Source: Apophysomyces variabilis (lineage: Eukaryota; Mucoromycota; Mucoromycetes; Mucorales; Mucoraceae). Taken from it: DNA of 64,000 bases. The notes beneath the pieces were generated by a model, which had not been told where the DNA came from, made no database searches, and saw nothing but the letters and a program-made list of their open reading frames with translations. This document shows positions 9,954 to 20,584 of this stretch, one piece after another (position 1 is the first letter of the stretch; every line of letters begins with the position of its first letter). Position numbers and translations under genes: made by a program. Where the stretch lies: the NCBI GenBank assembly GCA_002749535.1, contig MZZL01000376.1, forward strand, positions 186,001 through 250,000, read 5' to 3'.

Positions 9954-12068
9954 CACTGTGGGAGATTTTTCGTCGGATTTGTCGGGAAATCGACGTCGTG
10001 GCGTCGGGCTTGTCGGGTTCGTCTAAAAGATTGAAGATAATTTCACCAAGTCAATTCCTCTCCGCTATTCTTTTTTCTTTTTGACGAGACATATTTTTTA
10101 AAAACGGTCCCTTTTTCTATAATATTGGCTATTAGATTTGCTCAAGATTATCAGGTCGAGCCCACCCTCAACAAATCCATGGTACACATTAGTACTGCCC
10201 AGTATATACGCGAGATGCATTGGCAAACACTGTGGCTTCACGTAAGATCCCATATAGCTTGTACATCAATGTGTATAAAAAGTTGCTGTGATAGGACATT
10301 ATTACCATGTTTGAGGAAAAATAAAACACTTTATGAATCTTTTGGTATAAACATAGAATTAGTAAGTTAGAACTATGATTCTAGCGGGCGTACGTTTATT
10401 TATCTCCAAGGGCTATGTGTTTCGTTGACTAGATTGCTGAGATGTTCCACAGAAACTAACATACAATTTGCTGCGATTACTTCTCGCAAATTTTTTTGTT
10501 CATGTTTTTCCATTATGACTAACCCATGTGGTACCAATGGCATTAACATCTGCCTAGAGAATAAGAAAAATCGCATGAGAAGTTGAAGGCTGACGAAACA
10601 GAGATTAAAATAGATTGAAAAGGTCTATCTCCGTTGCTCTCCAAGAACAATGACATTGGTAATGGGGCTCTACCAACTTCATCTGCAGGAACCATCAAGG
10701 CACCTTATGAAACAGATGCCCTGGAAAAGAATCAAGCCTTGGATATGAATATAGGCCAGGTCAAGCAGTTTGTCCTCTACCTGAAAGAGGAGATACCCGA
10801 AGGCATTATAACTGACAGTTATATCTCTATCAGTAACATCTCCAACTTGGTGATCAAAAAGCTGGTAATGGACATAAATGCAAGCCAAAGGCAGGTCCAA
10901 TATGTACTGAAAGGGCGTGCATTTCTGGTAGAAAGAAGAGTCTATTGACAGCCTGGACAGGATGGCTGAAGTATTTGAGAAAGAAATAAAGATGAAGGGA
11001 TCAACAGGATACTTTGAGACTCTTGGATATCGTTTTATTCAAAAGTCAATTACTGGTTTTAACAATCTCTACTACTAATATTTATACTGCTTGGATGCTT
11101 AGTCAGATATATTATTAATCAGAGGATGCGTAAGCTCTGAGTAATCATGGTGGATTGATAATGATTGATAATGAATGATTGTCAAGATGTTATTGTCTAT
11201 CTGAGTTTGAATGAGAGAATTCAGGGACGATGACAAATCATTATGTTCCTGCTAAGATTGTAATCATTGCAATTGTCTTGTCACACCAATTACAAGATAG
11301 AGAGACTATACCAGAAGTTTGTATAAGACCGCAATGATTGCTTTATTAGAGGAAACAAGGGTGATAACTGAATGCGTATGATCGTTACATAATAAAAATA
11401 TGTCAAAAACAACAATGGTCCTTGTCAAATACAAAATCTACTGAACCAGTGCAAAGATTACTTCGCCTCGTAGTACCTGTTGTGAAAGCATTAGAACAAT
11501 CGTACTAGCGAAAAATGCCGAATACAGGCATCTCTACAGCTAGCACCATGAGAGCAGTGCTTCTAGTAAAGCGTATAAAGTTCTAGCAAGATAGATTATA
11601 TAGTGGTAAGTAATGGTTAAAATTTCTTTCTTACATCACCTGGAAATAGTTCGCAGCAACATTCACCAGGTATAGAGGTAAGAGGGGAAACAGTGTCCTC
11701 CAGTGTCACTCGTTGGTACGTTTTGAATGACAATCTAAATGACTTAAGCTCTCTCTGTTCTTCTATGTTTATAGCTCGAAAGAGACTGGGGGACAAAACA
11801 GAAGAAAAAGGATAAATGCTTCAAATCACTTGGGTTGCTACAAGTGTAGAAAAGCTTAAGCGAAAAAGAAATAAAACTATTCGTTGCCCTGTTTTAATTA
11901 TACTGTCTTATTCTTTACAATGTATAATCAATAGAAACGGATACTAGAAGCTAGGAATAGGTAGAGAGAAAGGGGGGTAACTGCGACGGCAGCAGCTTCG
12001 TCGGGTTCGTTGGGCTCGTCGTTAGCTAAAGGAGACCCGACGAACCCGACGAAAAGTCTCCCATAGTG
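9954..12068. mobile_element. CACTA-like non-autonomous DNA transposon
   Basis: The ends form a 33-bp imperfect terminal inverted repeat: 9954-9986 begins CACTGTGGGAGA and continues TTTTTCGTCGG. The reverse complement of 12036-12068 begins CACTATGGGAGACTTTTCGT. They match at 29 of 33 positions and all four differences are transitions. GTCGGG and TCGTCGG motifs repeat inside both ends (to about 10024 and from about 11980). These features fit CACTA (EnSpm/CMC) elements. No transposase was found inside. A short open stretch at 10634-10948 (+) contains QVKQFVLYLKEEIPEG and is unrecognised. The immediate flanks (TTA left, CGT right) do not form a target duplication, so the right junction may be rearranged. 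Confidence 0.65.
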
Positions 12069-12328
12069 CGTGCATTCTAGAATTGATTAGTGGGAATAAA
12101 GTTAGGGAACAAATGCCTATATTTCGATTCATGCCTAAAGCTCGATCGACTCCGATCCGAAGTCAAGGATAACATGACAATTGGCAGACAATCGTAATAA
12201 ACTGCTATATCTGTAAAAGAGGGCAATGTATGAGTATTGTTCCCTTTACATTTTTATAAAACATTGATAACTCAATATAATAGAAGATTTATCGGTGTGG
12301 GATACGTGTGAACTAAACGATATTGGAC

Positions 12329-12706
12329 CTAGCAACTTGTGACAGTTGCGATTACATCCACTGCGAACACTTGAATAATGTCTATGTTGGCGGATAATGC
12401 AACAATCTGTTGCTCGGCAGAAGTTGGAATGAAATCGATTGTGGTATCTAAACCAAAATCCTGAAGCATAACCTTGTAAAGGCCCTCGAATTTGTCTAAT
12501 GATTCGACAGATAGTTCACCAGCGATAATGCCATTATGGTTGATGATGGGATAGTCAAGGTTTATATGGGCGCACTTTTGACCATCAGAAACATACAACT
12601 TGAGGTCCAATGGGCCCTTAAATTGAAGGTCAACCTGATATTTGGCGGCTGTGACCACCGAGAAGATGCAGGCAGAGGCCATAAATAGCAGAGAGAAGAA
12701 CTTCAT
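12329..12706 (-). CDS. Small secreted protein, unknown function
   Basis: A single-exon gene of 125 residues. It opens MKFFSLLFMASACIFSVVTA, a textbook signal peptide with likely cleavage after TAA or TAAK. The mature part is about 105 residues, mixed hydrophobic and acidic, with two cysteines (QKCAHI and the final VTSC) that could pair. I see no known domain. A TATATAAG box lies about 60 bp upstream of the start on the coding strand (12768-12776). It sits between the 89-bp repeats, just outside the CACTA-like element, so it may be a cargo or bystander gene. Confidence 0.75.
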   Translation of the reverse strand: MKFFSLLFMASACIFSVVTAAKYQVDLQFKGPLDLKLYVSDGQKCAHINLDYPIINHNGIIAGELSVESLDKFEGLYKVMLQDFGLDTTIDFIPTSAEQQIVALSANIDIIQVFAVDVIATVTSC

Positions 12707-12779
12707 GGCTTGTGTGAACTGATAGTAACTTTGTGATAGCGGGGAGGATATAGTCTTGCGTGCTACTTCTTATATATAA

Positions 12780-13436
12780 GCAATTGTAGGTGCAGTCCTA
12801 AAGAGTTGATCATTAGTAAACGCCACATTCCCCCTGCGCATTACCTGCAGGAGTCTGGCAAGTTTGCTTGATCTTTGTTTACGTTGTACAACACTCAATT
12901 TTCTGGGTTAGAGTAGATATTAGGCACAAGAATGGCATTCAACTTAGGTACTGTTTACCAAGTTTACTACTTGCCAATCATGCTAAACGAAGTGATACTT
13001 AAAGGTCTAGTTGATGAGCAAAGATTCAATGCCACATGAAAGAGGTTTAGAACAGTCAAATCAAGAGTGCTTACAAGTCGGTTGAAAGAATGCAGCTACA
13101 TGTCGTCTTGTGCAGCGTTAGCGCCCAAAAAGAAATATCTATGTGCGATGGGGATGATTCGAATTCAAGATATCTTGGAGAAACAACGTTACAATTTCCG
13201 ATTTTGCCATGTATGCGAATCATTGCACGACCATGTCCTTCATATACCTGTTTTTAAATATGCGACGTTCCCGCGCAACTCATATTTATATGCGCATTGT
13301 ACTCTCTGCTGAGACAAGGATTGTACGGAACAACTGGCGATTGTCAATGCATGCAACATTACGATCATGATGAGATTATGAGCCGCAAGGTCGATGTACC
13401 ATAGACCGCAATACCATAGCATGCAGCAATGGCGTT
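12780..13436. other. Region between the secreted gene and Helitron relic
   Basis: No intact gene. The minus strand near 13140-13320 gives short open pieces, including GHGRAMIRIHGK, that may belong to the same decayed Helitron protein as the adjacent relic, but I cannot align them with confidence. Confidence 0.4.
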
Positions 13437-13790
13437 CTAGGCTGGATCAAGCATTTCTGCAGATACATTAACATCACATGCTCCAACGGCAGTTGGTTTC
13501 ACGGCAAGATCCAGGATGAACAAAATATGGGCATGAGGAAGTCGCCTTCGTGAGCTCAAGGACATAGACAGAGCCAATAACCTTACGAAAAACATGCTTC
13601 TGGTTGACATAGTCCGTAAGAAACCTGAGTTTCTGTCCAAAGAACCTACTAAAACGTGACACGATCTGCTTCAGCTTCCTGAATGGATAAATGCTAGGTA
13701 ACTTCAGTTGTTTTCGGGTTACAAATGAAAGTGATAGATAGGTCGGGCTTTCCCAGGTACATATAATCGCAATTGCCTTTGAAAATGAGT
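13437..13790 (-). pseudogene. Helitron Rep/helicase relic, frameshifted
   Basis: Read on the minus strand, three pieces in different frames follow the order of the Helitron replication-initiator domain. About 13790-13710 gives YLGKPDLSITFICNP, matching the family pattern GxPDLFITFTCNP. About 13662-13560 gives KLRFLTDYVNQKHVFRKVIG and YVLELTK. 13560-13437 gives RRLPHAHILFILDLAVKP and VSAEMLDPA, matching the GLPHAHIL and SAE-PDP motifs. At least two frame changes and a stop interrupt it. This part would precede the HUH-type catalytic tyrosines and a helicase, neither of which is visible here. It is a dead fragment. Recognition rests on remembered family motifs. Confidence 0.75.
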
Positions 13791-13799
13791 GTACATATG

Positions 13800-14307
13800 C
13801 CTAAGACGGCCAGTATACAAAGCCTGCCTAGTCACTACGTACATTGATTTGATTATTAGGGCACAATCAATCACTTATTGGACGTAGAATATTCTAGACT
13901 AACGTACAGATTGATTCAATAGCTGTAAAGAATTATTTTGTGCATTCTTACAGTAAGTTTACCCTCATCTAATGTTCATACATTAAAATGGTAACTTCTC
14001 CCATGAATGCACATGCAGTGGTCACTGGAGATCAATGGCTGAAACTGTAACCGATGTTAATGTATATCCTTACATAGTGAGGACTTGGAGAGGAAAGTAA
14101 ATGCGCACACGGAACTCTCAAATTAAGTTCAAACCCATGGACTCGGGTGCAAGTGAAACCTAACATCAGTAATCGTCATCGAATAATACAAGGTTATGTA
14201 TTTACTTGTTATGGTAAATATCTACACTTTGTATACCTCTTTAATCTCTCGGACTATTTAGATCGCTTGCTGGGTACACTAACTGTGCGTTATTCCTACG
14301 ATTCTTT
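13800..14307. other. Intergenic region, no gene seen
   Basis: AT-rich sequence between the Helitron relic and the right copy of the 89-bp repeat, without a recognisable coding exon or RNA gene. A short open stretch at 14147-14446 (+) runs through the repeat and is probably chance. Confidence 0.5.
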
Positions 14308-14396
14308 TAATCGTATTCTTACTGGACTGTATCTCAAGCGGCGGCATCTAATGTATTATAACCGGCTATCAAATAATTTGGAAGAGGAGTGTCCGA
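14308..14396 (-). repeat. 89-bp repeat, right copy
   Basis: Its reverse complement matches 9865-9953 at 87 of 89 positions. The outer end (14381-14411) reads GAAGAGGAGTGTCCGAGGGG and continues AGTGGCCGA. It resembles 501-528, pointing to a shared terminal motif. A perfect 14-bp palindrome, GACGGAATTCCGTC, lies just outside at 14408-14421. The pair could be terminal inverted repeats of a 4.5-kb element or two independent insertions of one repeat family. Confidence 0.9.
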
Positions 14397-14421
14397 GGGG
14401 AGTGGCCGACGGAATTCCGTC

Positions 14422-14932
14422 AAAAATAACGGTCGAAAGCGTTTAATGAGCACGAGTAGTATGCCTTGAAATAAAAGGCAAGTGTATTGGTTCGATCCGA
14501 TAGACCACCAATGATTGACTTACTGCAAAAGGGGAAAGCGCAGTTAATGAGCTATCTTTGTGTCAATAACCCAAAGAACGCTTTGATGCTTTTATTTCAT
14601 TATTTTTTGGAGCGAGTTCTCTTTGTTTCCATTGCAAGCCCCCGGGAAGATGAGTCAATGTTGATGACTCCACCAGCCAGTAAGTCTTTACTAAGGTATT
14701 TGAAGTTGATAATAAAGCATTGTACCGGTGAGAAGAATATCTTGAGTGAAAACTAAAAAGATCCGCTTATGCACACATGTATTTTTCATTATCGAGAGGA
14801 AACCAGTATCAAACTTTGCAGGCTACTGATGTCGTGCATGATGTCGCTCTTCTTCGATCTCCATTTTGCAGTCCGATCAGTCAAAATGGCACTCAGTCTT
14901 CTGCCTAAGATCACCTTAGCTATCTCAGCATA
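14422..14932. other. Intergenic region upstream of the hydrolase gene
   Basis: No supported gene. A short open frame (14487-14756, +) has no recognisable family. The last 100 bases should contain the promoter of the hydrolase at 14933, but no clear TATA box was identified. Confidence 0.45.
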
Positions 14933-15968
14933 ATGCTGGCATTCAGGCGTTTGAGGTCCGCATCGCGAGGGTTATCGACATGGAGTACAGTTGGACTCAT
15001 TGTAACTGGAGTCCCCGCAGCACTATATACCTACAAGGTAAACTAAGCGAGACATAGAAATGCAGGACCCTCACATTGGACTATTTTGATTCAGTGCCTC
15101 ATAATGATCGCATTCCAAAATAAACTGATTTACTTGGGCTATATCCCATACGGCTCGAGACATGAGATCTACGTACATGATCCTTCATTCGCACTGGATA
15201 TTCGAGAACAGCATGTATGGACTGAAGACAGAAAGAGGCTCCATGGGTTTGTGGCAAGTCGGCCCGGCGTAAAACAAGGCCCACTTCTAGTCTATTTTCA
15301 AGGGTAAATGAAATTTTCAGCTAGCAGCGCAACAAAAGTTGAAAGCTATATACGGGGGTTTATCTAGAAACGCCGGTAACATGATCCACCGATTTGGACT
15401 GTTCAAAACGATGGTGGATGCGGTCCCAGACTTGACTATAGTGGGTATATGTTACCGTGGGTTTGGCAGTTCTCTTGGAAGAGCTTCAGAAAAAGGGCTT
15501 CGAGCGGATGCAAGGGCCATTTTAAACTTTGTGCATCAGCGCTATCCTGCACGCCCCGTCTATGTCTATGGCCACAGTCTTGGCGGAGCGGTGGCCATTG
15601 ACATTTGCCAGAAAGTTCCCGTCAGAGGCCTTATCGTAGAAAATACCTACACGAGTATCCTGGACATGGTACAAGCCATGTATCCACGGTACACGCCTTA
15701 TCCCTTCATCGCAAAGTTGTTTCTTTGGAATCATTGGAAGAGCGATGAAAAGATTTCAAACGTGCAGGCACCTATTTTGTTTCTTTCCGCCGACAAAGAC
15801 GAGATCGTTCCATCCAGCCAGATGCAAAAACTTTATACGCTTGCTACCCATTCGACCTACCGAAAGTTTATTCATTTCCCAAAATCAACCCATATGGACA
15901 TTTTCACAGCAGAATCAACAGCTTTTAAGAGCTCATTACGAGAGTTTATAGATAACACGATGAAATAA
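14933..15968 (+). CDS. BEM46-like alpha/beta hydrolase
   Basis: Three exons (14933-15037, 15095-15303, 15368-15968) join in frame to a 304-residue protein. The N-terminus has a hydrophobic anchor (VGLIVTGVPAALYTY). Next comes FQNKLIYLGYIPYGSR, typical of the BEM46/ABHD13 branch, and the FQGNAGN oxyanion region formed across intron 2. The catalytic serine is in GHSLGG, the aspartate in SADKDEIVP and the histidine in STHMDIF, so the triad is complete. BEM46 proteins are membrane-associated serine hydrolases linked to fungal polarity. The natural substrate is unknown. The gene is convergent with the acyl-CoA synthetase, the stops being 82 bp apart. Confidence 0.92.
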
Positions 15969-16050
15969 ATTCAACCAAAAGGAGATGTAGAAAAAGAAAA
16001 CAAGAAAGAGGAAAGCGTGGGTATCTAATTGTTATGTTAATTTTTTGCTT

Positions 16051-18339
16051 CTACAGTTTAGCACGCGGTGTCTTTGGTATTAGTCCTTCTTTCTGAAGTA
16101 TTTGTTGGATCTCATCCAGAACCGTTTCGTCTTCAATCGTTGCTGGCACTTTGAGTTCACGACCTTCCACCATATCACGTACACAACGTCGTAAAACCTT
16201 TCCACTACGTGTCTTAGGAAGACGAGGAACGATCACAGCCCGCTCAAAGCATGCAATGGCTCCCAGATCCCGCCGTGTTGCGATCACAAGGTCTTTGAGA
16301 AGCGCTGAAAAATCGATCTTGTCAATGTGCTTGAGCACTAAGATGCCCAAGGGGACATGGCCTTTGAGTGGATCTGGCAATGGCACAACGCAGCATTCTG
16401 CCACCGCGGGATGAGTGGTGAGGATCTCTTCGATGGAACCGGTAGATAGTCGATGCCCAGCCACATTGATGATATCGTCTGTTCGGGACATTATATGGAC
16501 ATAGCCTTCATCATCAATCAAGCCAGCGTCACCGGTATCATAATAGCCAGGATACTTGTCAAAGTAACTGGTCTTATACCCTTCTGGATTGTTCCATAAG
16601 GAAGGAAACGCGGCCGGTGGTAAAGGAAGTTTGAGAACGACATTGCCAAATTCATTAGGTCCAGCTTCCTTGTTTGTGTCCTCGGTAAGGATGCGAATGA
16701 TGGATCCTGGTACTTGTTTGCCAGCAGAACCAGGTTTCGTATGTCCAATCGGCTGGGCGCCCATGCAGGTGGCTGTCACAGGTGAACCCACTACATAATC
16801 CGCATTTTAGCTTTCTCTTTCTATACTTTTGTGTTTCGTTACATTCTGTGCTCCAGTAATTGTCAATAACAAGACACTGATCGCCAACAACGCTCTGACA
16901 CCAATGTAACGTTTCTGGATCACTTCTTTCCCCAGCCACGAATAAAGCCCGGAGCTTGCTCAGATCATATTGTTTTGCTAATGTACCATCTGGGTCCTCG
17001 CGGCGGATAGCGCGCACTGCCGTAGGTGCAGTGAACATCGCCTTGACTCCATATTCGGACGCAATGCGCCAAAAGGCACCAGCGTCTGGGGTATTCACAG
17101 GCTTACCTTCGTAAAGAACGGTCGTGACACCAGCAAGCAATGGTCCGTACACTGTGTAACTAAGAATAGCCACAATCTGAGTCTCAGATGCATGTTAACT
17201 GCGTATTGGTCATACCTATGGCTTACAGCCCATCTACGAAAAAGGTGGAATCAGGTTACATGGGTCTTGGAAAAAGAATAGAAAAAAAAATAAAATCATG
17301 ATAATCTTACCCTATATCGCTCGCTGTGAAGACTGCGTCCCCTTTTCGAACGCCAAACACATACTGCATGGACCAGTTTAAAACAACGGCATGGCCGCCA
17401 TTGGACCGGACAACGCCCTACGTTACAAAAGAAAGATAACCGAGCTTGAGCCAAGGAGACATGCAACGCGCCAGATGTCCTACTTTAGGCTGTCCAGTTG
17501 TTCCGCTGGTGTATAGCACATACAGAGGGTCTTCACTCGCAACTTCCACACAGTGTTTAAATTGACGATTTTCGTTTCTTGTTCGCTCCATTTCTGTTGC
17601 AAAATCTCTATCGCCATTGGCATAGTTGATCTCAGCCTGCACTTGCCCTGGGCGCTGGAACACTAATTTGATCGGAACTTTATGTTCTGTCATACCGAGG
17701 GCAGCTTCCAATAAAGCTACAGTAGCAGGGGATGAGCGTTGGGTCTACTGGATTTATGCAGGCTCACTCACGTTTATATGGAATGACTCGTTTCGGTTCG
17801 ATACCACAACTCGCTGTTAATACTACCTTTGGCTTGCTGTCATCAATGCGTTTAGCCAATTCCTTTGGAGCAAAGCCACCTAAGTTGCTGATGGGTGAGA
17901 CGAGGGCCGTTTCTTTTTTTCTTTCCGCCTGTTTTTTACCAAAGACCACGCTATGGACAGCACCGAGACGCGCACATGCGAGCAAAGCGAATGCGGCTTC
18001 AGGTACCATAGGCATGTAAATAAGCACTGTATCTGCTTTGCGAACGCCATAAGAATGAAGTAGGCCAGCAAGCGTTGTAACATGATCCAGCACTTCAGCA
18101 TAGGTATAGGACTTCTTTGAGCCAGTGACCGGTGAATCCCAGATAAGGGCTGTTTGGTTTGGCGTAGTTAGGACGTGTCGATCCACGCAGTTATAACAGG
18201 TGTTCAATCGTCCGTCGGGAAACCATACGTAGGGATTTGGCTTTAATCCCGTATCTTTGATAGGTGCTGATGGAGGAACAGTCCATGTGATACCTTGTGC
18301 AGCCTTTGACCAGAGATCCAAGTCTATGAGGGATTCCAT
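16051..18339 (-). CDS. ACSS3-like acyl-CoA (propionyl/acetyl-CoA) synthetase
   Basis: Seven exons: 18339-17940, 17879-17772, 17716-17484, 17417-17311, 17233-17216, 17159-16843 and 16790-16051. They total 1923 nt, giving 640 residues. The enzyme should activate a short-chain acid with ATP and CoA. Visible landmarks are the N-terminal DLWSKAAQGITW and LNTCYNCVDRH, the phosphate-binding loop YTSGTTGQPKG, DNYWSTE near the acyl site, GYYDTGDAG, the hinge and C-terminal domain (SRTDDIINVAGHRLS), and the acetylatable lysine in PKTRSGKVLRR. Overall pattern and length resemble vertebrate ACSS3 and bacterial PrpE. Exon 5 is only 18 nt. The usual Thr after the Glu of WxTE appears as Leu when exons 6 and 7 are joined. 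No mitochondrial presequence is obvious. Confidence 0.93.
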
Positions 18340-18856
18340 AACAAGAGAGTGAAAGAAACACAGAGAAAGGATTGGGGGGGAAGGACTTTGATTAAATAAG
18401 GGCCGTTTTTTATATTATTATTAGTGAAGCGTGAGAAACAGTACAGTCAACGTTCTGTGAAACCAAGCAAAGCAATCAAAAAAGTCAAATGTGGATTGCA
18501 TGGATATATACAAACTCATATGTGGATTATCTATCCATAACTTGTTTGTTAATTGTTGCTTCATTGCAAAGCTTTGTTTATGTTATCTCTTGCATTTTTG
18601 ATGGGGAAGATGTATCCTTGCGCTTAGCTTCATGCAGCCCTACATACGACTCGGCAAAACATTTATAAACCGCGTCTTTATCTGTCTGTCTGAATTCATA
18701 AGACTGTGGGCGTCAGGGAAAATGGCATGCTCATTGCATCAATATTTATCCATAAAGCTAGCTATTGGCCTTGAATGACACATGGCTTCATTCCCACGAA
18801 ACAAAAAGGCTTATGCACCGTGGGCGGAAACCTAATCATTCAAACCCTTTTCCCCT
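18340..18856. promoter_or_regulatory. Divergent promoter region, synthetase and GTP cyclohydrolase I
   Basis: A 517-bp intergenic segment separates the two divergent starts. It is AT-rich with a run of Gs (18373-18380) and no coding exon. Regulatory sites cannot be assigned from one sequence. Confidence 0.5.
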
Positions 18857-19902
18857 ATGGACGACTTACCACAGCTGTATGCACCCAAACCCACCCGCCC
18901 TCATATGATTCTGTCACCAGGGTCGCCCCTAGCCACAAGAGAAAGTACACCGGTGGAAATGGACGGCATGAGCTGGCCAAGTAAGTGTTCAGAGGAAGCT
19001 TCACTGGTCTCAATTTCTGTTTCACCAGGCAAAGGCGCAAAGATGCGTCGCGATGAAGCCAACGAGGAGAAAAGAAAGCGGGAAAAGACAATAGCAGATG
19101 CAGTCCGGACAATCCTGACATCCGTAGGAGAGGACCCTGATCGTGAGGGATTGCTAAAGACTCCTGAGCGGTATGCTCAAGCGTTGATGTTCTTCACGAA
19201 AGGCTATGAACAGAATATCCGCGGTAAATGTATATTGCGAACTCGTGCTAGTGCTCACATAGATAGATAAGACGTCGTCAATGGTGCCATTTTTGAAGAA
19301 GGTGAGTAATAAATAAACAATAATAAACTTCTAATGTTAGACATTAGATCATGACGAAATGGTGATTGTAAAAGATGTGGAGGTCTTTTCGTTGTGTGAG
19401 CATCACATGGTGCCGTTTACTGGCAAGATCAGTATCGGCTACATTCCAAACCGACAGGTGGTGGGATTGAGTAAGTTGGCTCGTATTGCTGAAATGTTTG
19501 CCAGGCGCTTGCAGGTCCAAGAACGTATGACGAAGCAGATAGCAACAGCATTATACGAGGTGATGTGATGACCCACTTAAATCATGCTTCATTCTGATGT
19601 TGCTGGACTTCAGATCCTTCAACCCCAAGGTGTAGCTGTTGTTATGGAAGCTTCCCATTTATGCATGTGTATGAGGCAAGTAACAAAATCACCACACATA
19701 CTCACACAGTAAAAACCCCTATTGTTTTGTATTAGAGGTGTACAGGTAAACCTATCAAACATACAAGAAGGATGAGAAAGAGGAAGTTGCTAAATCAACG
19801 CAGAAACCCGGTAGTTCGACTGCAACAAGTTGTATGTTGGGCGTATTCCGAAGCAATCCCAAAACACGGGAAGAATTCTTGACCTTGATTCGACGGACTT
19901 AA
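18857..19902 (+). CDS. GTP cyclohydrolase I
   Basis: Six exons (18857-19223, 19272-19301, 19348-19559, 19614-19675, 19736-19745, 19804-19902) sum to 780 nt, giving 259 residues, close to yeast Fol2. The enzyme converts GTP to dihydroneopterin triphosphate, the first step toward folate and tetrahydrobiopterin. The body shows [17 protein letters not shown], then [14 protein letters not shown] with a zinc-binding Cys and His. The second zinc Cys lies in MCMRGVQ, followed by [13 protein letters not shown] and the usual C-terminal LTLIRRT. The variable N-terminus is Pro/Ser-rich. The fifth exon is just 10 nt (AGGTGTACAG), and the intron before it must use a GC donor (AG|GCAAGT) to keep frame. Confidence 0.95.
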
Positions 19903-20584
19903 ACATAGACAAGCAAACTATCCTACAGCTCATCTTGGACTTGTACAATTTATATTTCCACTTTAAAGACATGAAAACATTCGTAGCAATTGGTATAGAT
20001 TGTGTTACTCCACGAGCGCTTCTGAATCAAGATAGCAAGGGTTTGGCAATCATTATTGAAGTTACCTACTCCTGAATCTACTGCTTGTAATTCACTTTAC
20101 AGGAGAATACACTGCATCTTCGATTGAGAGGAAAAACTGACTGGAAACAGGCATGGGCTTCTGATTTATTCAAGGTTAAAAAATGAGTATGGGTCTATCG
20201 GGGTATATTGGAAATTAGCTCTAGGAGAATACTTATGACAATAAAGGCTCCAATGAAGCTGCAATAAAAGACAAACTCAGAGGACGGAGCATGGCAGTAC
20301 GTTTATATTTCTTGAAATCGCGATAATCCTTCTTGGTAGAGAGCGGCGTCCATTTCCACTAGGTGCGACTTTATCTTTCCTGAACAGTTTTTGGATGGCG
20401 GAGAGCTAAGTATGGCAAAACCAGAGTACAAGACATTATCAAAAAAACTTAAAAGTTTGATACGTTCGGAGATAGGATTCGACAAGAAAACATGTGAAAA
20501 AATAAGTAAGAACGATGTAAGTAGGACTAAACGTGAGAAGGCGACTGGAGTTCTATAGGTACGGTTGATATGGGAAGACGATGC
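19903..20584. other. Intergenic region, no gene seen
   Basis: This stretch lies between the 3' ends of the convergent GTP cyclohydrolase and the basic-protein gene. AT-rich, with no convincing coding exon. The basic-protein gene may extend somewhat further into it if its last exon is longer than modelled. Confidence 0.4.

Noticed and set aside
14408..14421. Perfect 14-bp palindrome as a regulatory operator
   Set aside because: One palindrome outside a repeat end is not evidence of regulation. It may be part of the repeat terminus.
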